Position numbers and translations under genes: made by a program. Positions 52,693 through 61,764 of a stretch of DNA of 64,000 nt are shown one piece after another (within the stretch, counting starts at the first letter, position 1; every line of letters begins with the position of its first letter). Under the pieces are notes generated by a model that was not told the origin of the DNA, did no database searches, and saw nothing but the letters and a program-made list of their open reading frames with translations. Source of the stretch: Anaerostipes amylophilus (GTDB taxonomy: Bacteria > Bacillota > Clostridia > Lachnospirales > Lachnospiraceae); assembly GCF_025567365.1 (NCBI RefSeq), contig NZ_JAOQJG010000001.1:124001-188000 (forward strand), read 5' to 3'.

Positions 52693-53745
52693 TTAAATAC
52701 GGAGGATTTCATGTCCTGCTGCTTTCACCATACGATTCATGATCGCTTCACTTAAAGGTTCTCCCTCAAAACCTTCGGAATAGATCATATCTACATCCTT
52801 ATGGTCAAATTCTCTTAATACATCATATAAATGTGCTGTCACTGTCTCAAGATGTGCTCTCTGTCCTACAGAAACAACTTCATCTGCCTCATAGAGATCT
52901 TTTGTCTCATCCGATGCAATGATTCCTATCTTTTTTCCCTTTTCCTTTTGTTCTCTGGCTAGTTTGTTGATATAATTTACAACCTTCTCCTGGTCCTCAC
53001 CTAGTACAAGCACCATTTCTGCCTTTGGCGCATAATGTTTGTACTTCATTCCTGGAGCTCTTGGCACTCCGTGGTCACTTGCTTTTAGGGATGTATTCAT
53101 CAGTACTTCACATCCAAGAAAATCTTCCATGGTCTCCTTCGTGATCCATCCTGGTCTTAAAATTACTGGCACTGTATCTGTAAAATCAATGATCGTTGAT
53201 TCTACTCCTACTAAAACAGCTCCCCCATCTAAGATCATCGGAATCTTTCCATGAAGATCTTCCATCACATGTTCTGCTTTTGTCGGACTTGGACGACCAG
53301 ATGTATTCGCACTTGGTGCTGCAATTGGCACTCCTGATTTCTTGATCAGTTCAAGAGCTATGGGATGATCCGGCATACGGATCGCTACGGTATCAAGTCC
53401 ACCTGTGACACAATCTGGTACCTGGTCTGCTTTCGGTAAAATTACCGTCATAGGTCCCGGCCAGAAATGTTCCATCGCACGTCTTGCATTATCTGGAATC
53501 TCCTTAACCAGAGATTCTACCATCTGCATATCACATACATGAAGGATCAATGGATTATCGGAAGGTCTTCCTTTTGCTGCATAAATCTTTCTTGCCGCAT
53601 CAGGAAACAATCCATTACCTCCAAGGCCATAGACAGTCTCTGTTGGAAATGCTACAAGTTCGCCTTCTTTAATCAGTCTTCCGGCTTCTTCCATGTCCTT
53701 TTTGCAATCTTCCATATTATTAATTTTTACAAGTTTTGTTTCCAT
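52693..53745 (-). CDS. Threonylcarbamoyl-AMP synthase (Sua5/YwlC)
   Basis: 350 residues. YrdC domain at the N-terminus (ELVAFPTETVYGLGGNG, AKGRPSDNPL, PSANTSGRPSPT) and the extra C-terminal Sua5 domain. Makes the TC-AMP used for t6A at tRNA position 37. AGGAG upstream. Precedes the phosphatase/RpiB fusion by 14 bp, the ywlC-ywlE-ywlF order of Bacillus. Confidence 0.95.
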   Translation of the reverse strand: METKLVKINNMEDCKKDMEEAGRLIKEGELVAFPTETVYGLGGNGLFPDAARKIYAAKGRPSDNPLILHVCDMQMVESLVKEIPDNARRAMEHFWPGPMTVILPKADQVPDCVTGGLDTVAIRMPDHPIALELIKKSGVPIAAPSANTSGRPSPTKAEHVMEDLHGKIPMILDGGAVLVGVESTIIDFTDTVPVILRPGWITKETMEDFLGCEVLMNTSLKASDHGVPRAPGMKYKHYAPKAEMVLVLGEDQEKVVNYINKLAREQKEKGKKIGIIASDETKDLYEADEVVSVGQRAHLETVTAHLYDVLREFDHKDVDMIYSEGFEGEPLSEAIMNRMVKAAGHEILRI

Positions 53746-53889
53746 TTTTTTATCTCCTGACTTTGATTCAATGTTATGGATGAAACATAGCCATTTGGAT
53801 TTATTATATCATTAAATGGTAAAAAAAGAAAGGGCTGTATTATATGGCTCACTATCAGAATATAATAAGAAGAAAAGGAATGATTTCTC

Positions 53890-54573
53890 ATGAGCAAAGA
53901 ACATCGTTTTGTTTTTTGGGGTGTTTTGCTGATCGTTGTTTTATTATCTGTTTCTTCTATTACATTTCCTATTTTTGTTGCTCAAACTATCAAAAATCAA
54001 AATATCATATGCATTGATGCAGGTCATGGTGGTTCGGATCCTGGGAAAGTCGGAAATCCCAATATTTTAGAAAAGGACATCAATCTTTCCATTTCACTTA
54101 AACTGCAAAAACTTCTGGAAAAGAAAAATTTTAAAGTATATATGACTAGAAATGGGGATTATAATCTTTCAGATTCAAAAGAAAATCAAAAAAGAAGTGA
54201 TCTTGCAAATCGAAAACGAATTATTTTTGAAAATGATCCTTTGGCTGTGATCAGTATTCATCAGAATAGTTATCCAAGCAGTGATGTCCATGGGGCACAG
54301 GTTTTCTATCCGCAAGGGTCTGAGAAATCAAAACAGTTAGCAGATTCCATCCAGTCAGCTTTGATCAAGGGACTTGATCCTACCAATCACCGGGAAGTAA
54401 AAGCAAATGACCAGTATTATCTGTTTCAGGATAATCCTTATCCGATCGTTATTGTAGAATGTGGCTTTTTATCAAATCCAGAGGAATTAAAAGCACTTCA
54501 AAATAATAAATATCAACAAAAGGCTGTGAAATGTATCGTTGATGGAATTATAACTTATATAAATAACAAATAA
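53890..54573 (+). CDS. N-acetylmuramoyl-L-alanine amidase, CwlD-like
   Basis: 227 residues. N-terminal membrane anchor (about residues 7-30), then an Amidase_3 domain: zinc His in IDAGHGGSDPG, Glu in NILEKDINL, His in ISIHQNSYP and catalytic Glu in VECGFLSNPEE. The size and context-free single-domain form match CwlD, which makes muramic lactam in spore cortex. Confidence 0.85.
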   Translation: MSKEHRFVFWGVLLIVVLLSVSSITFPIFVAQTIKNQNIICIDAGHGGSDPGKVGNPNILEKDINLSISLKLQKLLEKKNFKVYMTRNGDYNLSDSKENQKRSDLANRKRIIFENDPLAVISIHQNSYPSSDVHGAQVFYPQGSEKSKQLADSIQSALIKGLDPTNHREVKANDQYYLFQDNPYPIVIVECGFLSNPEELKALQNNKYQQKAVKCIVDGIITYINNK

Positions 54574-54625
54574 ATATATTTTTATAATTAGTAATCATAT
54601 ACTATTATCAGAATATAATAAGAAT

Positions 54626-54651
54626 GAGCTGGGAAATTAATCTCCCAGCTC
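54626..54651. terminator. Hairpin between converging genes
   Basis: GAGCTGGGA (54626-54634) and TCCCAGCTC (54643-54651). The tail is T-rich but not a pure run on either strand. Confidence 0.6.
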
Positions 54652-54668
54652 GCTATACTCTTTGCATA

Positions 54669-54863
54669 TTATTCTTTGATTTTCTGATATTCTATGGCGT
54701 AGATCTCTCCTTCCTGATCGTTGACATACTCTTTCATGTAAGAATCATCTTCATTGAGTATTAGATTTAGATGTTCCAGATTTGCATCACTTATTGTAAT
54801 GCCGTCTACACGGATTGCCAGTCCCTGTGACAGGTAATAAGATAATTCATCATGACTTGTCAT
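54669..54863 (-). CDS. Hypothetical protein, 64 aa
   Basis: Begins MTSHDELSYYLSQGLAIRVD, acidic and cytoplasmic, ends IEYQKIKE. GGAGGG 6 bases before the ATG is a good site. No family recognised; it follows a shorter unknown gene by 36 bp. Confidence 0.65.
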   Translation of the reverse strand: MTSHDELSYYLSQGLAIRVDGITISDANLEHLNLILNEDDSYMKEYVNDQEGEIYAIEYQKIKE

Positions 54864-54899
54864 TCCTGCCCTCCAATCATCATAAACAGATGTTAATTG

Positions 54900-55019
54900 T
54901 TACTTGCATATTAGATCATCTTCCTGAATTCTAAAAAAGTGATCTCTTACATCGTTCAGTGTTACTTGTGGTATATAAAAATTCCGCACTGTTTCCAAAT
55001 GTAAGTCTTGTCGCGACAT
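54900..55019 (-). CDS. Hypothetical protein, 39 aa, possibly leaderless
   Basis: Starts MSRQDLHLETVRNFYIPQVT; ATG is 6 bases from a perfect -10 box, so transcription should begin at about the start codon and no ribosome site exists. A longer frame (from 55106) would begin upstream of the promoter. No family recognised. Confidence 0.45.
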   Translation of the reverse strand: MSRQDLHLETVRNFYIPQVTLNDVRDHFFRIQEDDLICK

Positions 55020-55025
55020 AATGTA

Positions 55026-55054
55026 ATTATATACATAATTGGAAATTATTTCAA
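55026..55054 (-). promoter_or_regulatory. Promoter of the two small minus-strand genes
   Basis: TTGAAA (55054-55049), 17-base spacer, consensus TATAAT (55031-55026). Confidence 0.75.
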
Positions 55055-55092
55055 GGCATTTATGGATAAAATTGTAAATTTCTTGAAAAAGC

Positions 55093-55121
55093 TTTACACG
55101 TCGCAAAAGTAATACTATAAT
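55093..55121 (+). promoter_or_regulatory. mecA promoter
   Basis: TTTACA (55093-55098), 17-base spacer, TATAAT (55116-55121), 29 bp before the adaptor gene. Confidence 0.75.
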
Positions 55122-55150
55122 AACATCAAAGTAGTAAAGGAGTGATGATT

Positions 55151-55867
55151 ATGAAAATAGAACGTATCAGTGATAATCAAATCCGATGTACTTTAAATAA
55201 AGAAGACTTAGAAGGAAAGGAAACTCTGTTAAGTGAACTTGCCTTTGGCTCTGAAAAGGCGAAAGGATTGTTCCGGGAATTAATGAACAAAGCTGCTACT
55301 GAACTTGGTTTTGAGACGAATGAAGATAATCCTTTGATGGTAGAAGCAATTCCTGTATCCAAAGAATGTCTGATCCTTGTGATCACAAGAGTGGATAACC
55401 CAGAAGATTTCCGTGAACATTATAAAAAGTTACCAAAAGGTCTGCTTGGCGGATCAATAACAGATTCTGACGATGATGTCTTAGCTGATCTTCCAGATTT
55501 TCTTTCTGGACTCGGCAAAACTGCAATGTCATCAAATATCAATAATGATATGAAACATGCTCTTGCTGATACAGGAGTTGGTATTTTTGCCTTTACCTCT
55601 CTTGATGACGTTGCTTTTGCAGCAAAACTGTTAAGTGATTATAATGTTGCAAGTACTTTATATAAAGATCCTGACAATCAATGTTATTATCTTTCATTAA
55701 CGGCACTTGATGATTCACCAAACAATGACAGTATGGATGAGATTCATCTCGTTCTTTCTGAATATTGCAAACGTCTGCCAAATACTTATGCAACGAAGGC
55801 TTTATTTAATGAACATCTGATAACGATTATCGAAAAACAAGCTATCGAAGAGATGGCTGCATATTAA
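55151..55867 (+). CDS. mecA: Adaptor protein MecA
   Basis: 238 residues from ATG at 55151 (AAAGGAG 8 bases upstream). N-terminal substrate-binding part MKIERISDNQIRCTLNKEDL, acidic linker, and the C-terminal ClpC-binding domain (FTSLDDVAFAAKLL, HLVLSEYCKRL). It delivers proteins to the ClpCP protease. Not related to methicillin-resistance MecA. Confidence 0.92.
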   Translation: MKIERISDNQIRCTLNKEDLEGKETLLSELAFGSEKAKGLFRELMNKAATELGFETNEDNPLMVEAIPVSKECLILVITRVDNPEDFREHYKKLPKGLLGGSITDSDDDVLADLPDFLSGLGKTAMSSNINNDMKHALADTGVGIFAFTSLDDVAFAAKLLSDYNVASTLYKDPDNQCYYLSLTALDDSPNNDSMDEIHLVLSEYCKRLPNTYATKALFNEHLITIIEKQAIEEMAAY

Positions 55868-55874
55868 AACAACA

Positions 55875-55918
55875 AAAGGAATTCCCGATTACAAGAGAAA
55901 GTAATCAGGAATTCCTTT
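55875..55918 (+). terminator. mecA terminator
   Basis: AAAGGAATTCCCGATTAC and GTAATCAGGAATTCCTTT, one mismatch, 8-base loop, then TTTTT-C. Confidence 0.9.
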
Positions 55919-55998
55919 TTCGTAATACATATATAATTTTTGTAAATTATATATGCGTTTCTATAGATACATGGTTTTCTTTTGTTTGGTACATGATT

Positions 55999-57180
55999 TT
56001 ATTTTGCTGCTGTATAAATTTCTACCAGATCTTTTGCTGATAATTTCTTAAATGCTCCCAGCTGCTGTGTATCATTGTTAGTTGCTTTCATTGCCATATC
56101 TTTGATCTGCTCGTCGGTTGGATCAATTCCTAGTTCTTTTAAATTTGTTGGCATCTCAATCTCTCTATAGAAATCTTCCACAGCTTCGATTCCTTTGATT
56201 GCTGTAGCCTTGATATCTTCACATTCTTCAACGCCCATAACATTGACTGCAAACTGTGCAAATCGTTCTGGTTTCTCATCCATGACATATCTTGCCCAGC
56301 TTCCCCAGACTGCTGCAAGTCCTGCTCCATGAGCTACATCAAACATTCCACCTAATTCATGTTCGATCAGATGTGTTGCCCAGTCTCCTCCACAGGTTCC
56401 ACATCCTGTCAGTCCATTATGTGACAGAGAACCACACCACATGATCTCAGCTCTCGCTTCATAATTCTTCGGATCTTTTTTAAGAATCTTTGCATATTTC
56501 ATAACATTTTTCATAACGTCCTGTGCAATCTTGTCTGTGATCTCCATTGTATCTTCTAATACAAAATAACGTTCCATTGTATGCATCATAATATCAGCAC
56601 ATCCACATTGTGTCTGGTAATCTGGTAATGTATATGTGATCTCTGGATTCATGATCGCAAATTTAGGTCTTGCAAGATCTGTATCCAGTGCCTTCTTGTA
56701 CCAGCCTTCTTCATTTGTGATAACGCAAGAATTACTCATCTCGCTTCCTGCTGCTGCGATCGTTAAGACACTTCCTAATGGATAACATGTCTTAGGTGTT
56801 GCCTTTCCCGTAAACAGATCCCATACATCAACATCTGGATTTCCAAGTCCATAGGCAATTGCTTTACAAGAGTCAATAACACTTCCTCCACCTACCGCGA
56901 GAATGAAGTCTACACCTTCTTTTTTACACAATTCGATTCCTTCATATACTTTTGATAAATGTGGATTCGGCACAACACCACCAAGTGTTACATAATCAAT
57001 ATCAAAATCCTTTAATGCTTCACAGACTCTGTCTAAAAGCCCAGATCTTTTTGCGCTCTGTCCTCCGTAATGGACAAGGACTTTCTTACATTCCTCTGCC
57101 TTCACTAATGGTCCAACTTTAAGTTCTGCATCTTTCCCAAAGACTACTTTTGTTGGTGTGTAATACTGAAAATTTAACAT
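55999..57180 (-). CDS. Iron-containing alcohol dehydrogenase (BdhA/YqdH-like)
   Basis: 393 residues from ATG at 57180 (AGGAGG upstream). NAD(P) loop AVGGGSVIDSCKAIAYG near residue 94; metal His residues in MMHTMERYF and DVAHGAGLAAVWGSW. Reduces aldehydes to alcohols; butanol-dehydrogenase-like. It ends an apparent carbohydrate cluster and may reduce the aldehyde released by the class II aldolase, but its own terminator spacing means it could be separate. Confidence 0.88.
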   Translation of the reverse strand: MLNFQYYTPTKVVFGKDAELKVGPLVKAEECKKVLVHYGGQSAKRSGLLDRVCEALKDFDIDYVTLGGVVPNPHLSKVYEGIELCKKEGVDFILAVGGGSVIDSCKAIAYGLGNPDVDVWDLFTGKATPKTCYPLGSVLTIAAAGSEMSNSCVITNEEGWYKKALDTDLARPKFAIMNPEITYTLPDYQTQCGCADIMMHTMERYFVLEDTMEITDKIAQDVMKNVMKYAKILKKDPKNYEARAEIMWCGSLSHNGLTGCGTCGGDWATHLIEHELGGMFDVAHGAGLAAVWGSWARYVMDEKPERFAQFAVNVMGVEECEDIKATAIKGIEAVEDFYREIEMPTNLKELGIDPTDEQIKDMAMKATNNDTQQLGAFKKLSAKDLVEIYTAAK

Positions 57181-57241
57181 GCTATATCCTCCTGTATCAG
57201 CTTTTATTTTTGTATTTATACAATAAAACATTGTAAAAATT

Positions 57242-57275
57242 CAGCACATCATAATATTTCTATTACAATGTGCTG
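57242..57275 (-). terminator. Hairpin after dhaL
   Basis: CAGCACAT (57242-57249) and ATGTGCTG (57268-57275), 18-base loop; minus strand continues GAATTTTTAC. Ends the dha unit. Confidence 0.55.
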
Positions 57276-57304
57276 TTTTTCTTACTTATATATTTTATAA
57301 GTGA

Positions 57305-57925
57305 TTATAAACTTTTTGCAAATGCCTGCATGATCAGAGATGCTACTTTAGCTCCTGGATCTTCCAGACTTCTGGATGCTTCTCCTCTTGTTGCAGCACG
57401 TCCGTGAACTGCTAACATAGTTGTAGTAGCTTTGAATCCTTCTTCTGCTGCATCAGCGGCTTTCCCTGCCATATCTGCCAAAGATTCTCCTGCTGCTAAA
57501 GAAGCCTGTAAGCTTTCTACTGCTGGATGAAGGCCATCAAGGAATGTCTTATCTCCAACCTTTGCTCCACCTAATTTCGCAACTCCCGCTTCGTAAGAAG
57601 CAAAGATCTGTACTACATCAGCATCTTCTAATGTTTCTTTTCCTTTCAAATCTTTTCCAGCCTGTTTTAAACCAGTTGCCATTAAAGATCCCATTGTTGA
57701 AGGAACTTTATTCGCCATTGCTTTTCCTGCTGCAAATAACAGTTTTCCTGCATCAGCGATTGCTCCGTCAGATACTGCATCGTATGCTGCTTTAAATCCA
57801 TCGGACATTGTAAGACCTAAGTCTCCATCACCAACGATTCCGTCCATCTCGATCAGCTTATCTTTATTCTCAGCCATAATGTTACTGATCTCTTTTAATA
57901 ATTTGATTAAGTAAGATGTTTCCAT
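57305..57925 (-). CDS. dhaL: Dihydroxyacetone kinase L subunit (DhaL)
   Basis: 206 residues from ATG at 57925 (TTAGGAGG upstream). Nucleotide/Mg2+ site DGIVGDGDLGLTMSDGF near residue 30 and TTMLAVHGRAATRGEASRSL near 180. DhaL holds the nucleotide that phosphorylates the substrate bound to DhaK. 13 bp after the first dhaK. Confidence 0.92.
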   Translation of the reverse strand: METSYLIKLLKEISNIMAENKDKLIEMDGIVGDGDLGLTMSDGFKAAYDAVSDGAIADAGKLLFAAGKAMANKVPSTMGSLMATGLKQAGKDLKGKETLEDADVVQIFASYEAGVAKLGGAKVGDKTFLDGLHPAVESLQASLAAGESLADMAGKAADAAEEGFKATTTMLAVHGRAATRGEASRSLEDPGAKVASLIMQAFAKSL

Positions 57926-57938
57926 ACTAAAACGCCTC

Positions 57939-58949
57939 CTAAACCTGTTTGAAGAATGGTGTATCAACTGGATGGTCGATATATTCTTTTAATTCATCAT
58001 CAAGTTTTAATAATGAGATTGAGAATCCAGCCATTTCAATCGCTGTTGCATATTCTCCCACATAGTATTTGTATACGCTGATTCCTTTTTCTTCAAGAAC
58101 CTGATTGATGCGACGTGTTACAATATACTGTTCATCTAATGGAGTAGCTCCAAGACCATTTACAAGTACTGCAACTTCATCACCTTTTTCATATGGAAGG
58201 TCTGCTACGATCTTCTCTAACATTTCATCAACGATCTGATCAGCTGGCTCTAATTTACCACGGCGGATTCCTGGTTCTCCATGGATTCCCATTCCAATTT
58301 CCATTTCGTCATCTTCGATTTCGAAACTTGGTTTACCAACTCTTGGCACTGTACATGGTGTTAAAGCTACACCCATTGTACGAACGTTGTTGTTTGCTTT
58401 ATCTGCAACACGTTTTACTTCTTCTAAAGAAAGCATCTTGTCTGCTGCAGCTCCTGCACATTTGTATACGAAGAAGATTCCTGCAACACCACGACGTGTA
58501 CTCTTTTCTCCTGGTGCAGATGGTCCTGCTGAAGCAACATCGTCTGCTCCTAAAACTTCTGCTGTTTCGATATCGTCTTCCATCTCAACTTCATCAGCTG
58601 CTGGACGGAATGTGAAGATATCTCCATTATAATTACCGTAGATATATAATACTCCGGCACCCTGGTCTGCATCTCTTGTTAAAGCGATTGCCTGATCTAC
58701 ACTTGGAGACTGGAATACATCACCAACTGCACATCCATCGATCATACCTTTTCCTACATATCCCAAGAATAATGGAAGATGTCCTGATCCACCACCTGTG
58801 ACGATACCTACTTTTCCTTCTTTTTTATGTTTAGATACAAGAACCTGTAAGTCACCATCTACACATGTAAGATCATCTTTATGTGCGATGTAGATTCCTT
58901 CTAACATTTCTTTGATATAATTATCTGGCTGGTTGATAATTTTCTTCAT
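57939..58949 (-). CDS. dhaK: Dihydroxyacetone kinase K subunit (DhaK), copy 1
   Basis: 336 residues. VTGGGSGHLPLFLGYVGKGM near residue 53 and the substrate-binding His in GMGIHGEPGIRRG near 222. Binds a keto group covalently through that His. Family members phosphorylate dihydroxyacetone or tetrulose/erythrulose-type sugars. Downstream partner is dhaL. Confidence 0.92.
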   Translation of the reverse strand: MKKIINQPDNYIKEMLEGIYIAHKDDLTCVDGDLQVLVSKHKKEGKVGIVTGGGSGHLPLFLGYVGKGMIDGCAVGDVFQSPSVDQAIALTRDADQGAGVLYIYGNYNGDIFTFRPAADEVEMEDDIETAEVLGADDVASAGPSAPGEKSTRRGVAGIFFVYKCAGAAADKMLSLEEVKRVADKANNNVRTMGVALTPCTVPRVGKPSFEIEDDEMEIGMGIHGEPGIRRGKLEPADQIVDEMLEKIVADLPYEKGDEVAVLVNGLGATPLDEQYIVTRRINQVLEEKGISVYKYYVGEYATAIEMAGFSISLLKLDDELKEYIDHPVDTPFFKQV

Positions 58950-58978
58950 TGCATACTCTCCTTCTTCTATGTAAGCGA

Positions 58979-59647
58979 TTATTTGTTAGGGAATTTGATC
59001 TGAGATGGATATTCCCATTTCTGTAATTCTTCTGGTGGGAAGAAGTATGGTTCTTCACCCTGTCCTGCACAAAGTGCATTGTAGTATAACTGAGCTAATT
59101 CTTCGATATAAGCAGCTCTTAAGTATGCATCATAGATATTACCCTGAGATACAGCTACTGCTCCATGTCCCTGTAATAAGAATACGTCTGCTTCCTGAAC
59201 TGGTTCGATAACACTGTCAGACAGATCTGTTGTTCCTGGACGTCCATAAGGAGCAACTGGAATTCTTGATTTTGTTACACCTAAGTTAGCGATTTCATAT
59301 ACAACAGCTGGAATTGGTTTATTTAATACAGCGAATGTTGTTGCATACATAGAATGTGTATGACATACAGCATTTACGTCTGGTCTTGTTTTATAGATCT
59401 GAAGATGCATTAAAGATTCACTTGTTGGGCGAAGTCCTGATTCGTTTTCGATAACGTTTGCATCAAGATCAAGAACAACCATATCTCTTGCTGTTAATAA
59501 TTCTCTATCTACCTGTGTTGGTGTGATTACTACATATCCTGTTTCTGGATCTCTTGCACTTAAGTTTCCAGATAAATGTTTACATAATCCTTCTTTCTGA
59601 GCACGTTTTGCCATAGCTACAACGTCTTTTTTTAATGATTCTAACAT
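58979..59647 (-). CDS. Class II aldolase (fuculose-phosphate aldolase-like)
   Basis: 222 residues. LSGNLSARDPETGYVVITP near residue 23, zinc His pair in AVCHTHSMYATTF and third His in LLQGHGAVAVSQG. Zn-dependent retro-aldol cleavage of a sugar 1-phosphate into dihydroxyacetone phosphate and an aldehyde. The substrate is not fixed by sequence. Confidence 0.9.
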   Translation of the reverse strand: MLESLKKDVVAMAKRAQKEGLCKHLSGNLSARDPETGYVVITPTQVDRELLTARDMVVLDLDANVIENESGLRPTSESLMHLQIYKTRPDVNAVCHTHSMYATTFAVLNKPIPAVVYEIANLGVTKSRIPVAPYGRPGTTDLSDSVIEPVQEADVFLLQGHGAVAVSQGNIYDAYLRAAYIEELAQLYYNALCAGQGEEPYFFPPEELQKWEYPSQIKFPNK

Positions 59648-59649
59648 CT

Positions 59650-61725
59650 CTACTTCTCCTTTTCCTGTTTTTGAATTAATTTAATGATATCTTTTGGCTC
59701 TTTTGCCTTCTTTAAAAGCTGCAAGCTTTTTTTATCTTCTATTATGTGATTTAACTGCTCTAACATCTCCAGATGTTTTGTAGGATCTGGTGTCCCGATC
59801 ATAATGACAACATCTGCCTGCATATATCCACACACGTCTGTTCTCTCTGGCATGGTAAGTAATGATAAACATACTCTGTTTGCTCCATCATCGACTCCAG
59901 CGTGTGCAATGATCACTCCGTCTGCGATCATAATAAATGGTTTATCTGCCTTGATATTATCAATTGCTTTCTGTACATACCCTTCTGTGACATCACCGCG
60001 TGTTACAAGTGGTCTGCCCACTGTACGGATCGCATCTTCCCAAAGAAGTGTATGATCTAATACCTGAATCGTTTCTTCTACTAAAACATCTTTTAATCCA
60101 ATTTGAAATCTTGTCCTTACATTGTTTAATTTCTCATCTTCAATCTCCGGATTCAATGCTGCTGCAAATTCTCTCTTTAATGCTTCCTCATCTATAATAT
60201 CTGCATATTTGCGAACAATATTTAACAAGGTAGAAACATCTAATTTGTGAGGTACGATTCCGACTAATTCTCCCATGACTTTTTCTCTGAATTTAGTCTT
60301 AGATACTTCATCCAGAAATGGCTTCACAACAAACTGTGTCTTTGTCGTCTCAAGTCTTACCATCGTAAATACGAGGTCAAACTTTGTTTCATCATAGGAT
60401 GCAAAATCTCTCATTGACAGACATGCAATGAACTCAATCTCTGGAAATAATTCCTTCAATGTAAAATATAAGAAATTAGATACTGAGATCCCATTCGCAC
60501 ATACTACAACTGCTCGTTTCCTTTGGTCCGGTGTAATTTCAAGAATACCTTCTCTTCGAAGCCATGCTCCAAATAATGCCGTAATATATACAAGCTCTTC
60601 GTCTGGAACTTCAACTCCTAATAATCTTTCTACCGGTCCGATGGATTTCCGCACGACTGCATGAAGTGATGCATATTGTGGGAGGACCATATCCAAAATA
60701 CTTTGTTCGATATGATAATGATACTTCATGCGATAAAATGCTGGCTTGATGTGCTGAAACAATGCTTCTAGCAAGGTTTCTCTTTCATTGATCGTTACAC
60801 AGATCAGATTCTCAAAATTAACGATCACTTCTTCTGAAGCTCTCATCAATTCTTCTTCCTGTGCAGAATCTCTTGTCTGCAGTGTATGGAAATTAGAAAT
60901 CTGAATCTGAGCTGTCAAAAATAATTTTTCTGTCTGCCAGGTAATTCCGTATTCTTTTGCAAACTCAAGCATCACAGAATACTCTTTTGTACCGGCAATA
61001 TGTTGAAATGTCTCTGGAAGCTCCCGAAGAATCCTTCCCTTCTGTGTTCTGATAATGATCAAACACATGATCAAAGGAAGTTCTTTCAGTCTCTCATCTG
61101 TAAAACGAACTTGCAGACGTTCCTCAATCATTGAAATCTGTTTTTCCACCTGCTCCATCATCTCTTCACTGATCTGACAGATATCCATGATCGTCTCTTT
61201 TCCTCTTGGAATCTTTAAGATTCCACGAATTGATGTGACCATCATCTCACGTTTTGCATATTCACTGCCGACTAAGTGATATCCTTCCTGCCGGCTGTAT
61301 AATACTTCCAAATGATATTCTTCTAATCTTTGTTCCAGTTTCTTAAGATCTGTTAGAAATGTATTTTTACTGATTTCTAATTTTGATGTGAAATGATAAA
61401 TTGATAGTTCTTCGCGTACACAAAGAAGCATCAGAAAAATTAAAAGTCCACGTTCTTTATCCGTATAAATATACGTTGTTCCATCTCCAGTGATCTCTTC
61501 TGTCTGATATTGTTCAATGACAGCAACTGGTATGATAAATTTTCCAGTCCTTAACCGCTCGATCTTTGGCATTCCATTGTCCTGCAGATAATCATTAATC
61601 TTCTCGATCGTATAGCTTAGCTGCTTTCTGGATAGCTGTAAAGACGCTTCCACTTCCTTACCCGTGATCGCGGGATTATTCACAATCGTTTTAAGAACTG
61701 TATAACCTCTTTCATCTAAATACAA
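59650..61725 (-). CDS. PRD/PTS-domain transcriptional activator (MtlR/LicR type)
   Basis: 691 residues. N-terminal HTH (EVEASLQLSRKQLSYTIEKI) and Mga-like helix-turn-helix, two PRDs around residues 180-390, an EIIB-like domain near 405 (VVVCANGISVSNFLYFTL, with a Cys), and an EIIA-like domain with the phosphorylatable His near 607 (GVIIAHAGVDDGAN). Activity is set by PTS phosphorylation. It sits inside the cluster it presumably activates. Confidence 0.9.
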   Translation of the reverse strand: MYLDERGYTVLKTIVNNPAITGKEVEASLQLSRKQLSYTIEKINDYLQDNGMPKIERLRTGKFIIPVAVIEQYQTEEITGDGTTYIYTDKERGLLIFLMLLCVREELSIYHFTSKLEISKNTFLTDLKKLEQRLEEYHLEVLYSRQEGYHLVGSEYAKREMMVTSIRGILKIPRGKETIMDICQISEEMMEQVEKQISMIEERLQVRFTDERLKELPLIMCLIIIRTQKGRILRELPETFQHIAGTKEYSVMLEFAKEYGITWQTEKLFLTAQIQISNFHTLQTRDSAQEEELMRASEEVIVNFENLICVTINERETLLEALFQHIKPAFYRMKYHYHIEQSILDMVLPQYASLHAVVRKSIGPVERLLGVEVPDEELVYITALFGAWLRREGILEITPDQRKRAVVVCANGISVSNFLYFTLKELFPEIEFIACLSMRDFASYDETKFDLVFTMVRLETTKTQFVVKPFLDEVSKTKFREKVMGELVGIVPHKLDVSTLLNIVRKYADIIDEEALKREFAAALNPEIEDEKLNNVRTRFQIGLKDVLVEETIQVLDHTLLWEDAIRTVGRPLVTRGDVTEGYVQKAIDNIKADKPFIMIADGVIIAHAGVDDGANRVCLSLLTMPERTDVCGYMQADVVIMIGTPDPTKHLEMLEQLNHIIEDKKSLQLLKKAKEPKDIIKLIQKQEKEK

Positions 61726-61764
61726 TGGTGCACCTCTTTCATCAAGTCTATTACTTTAATAAGT

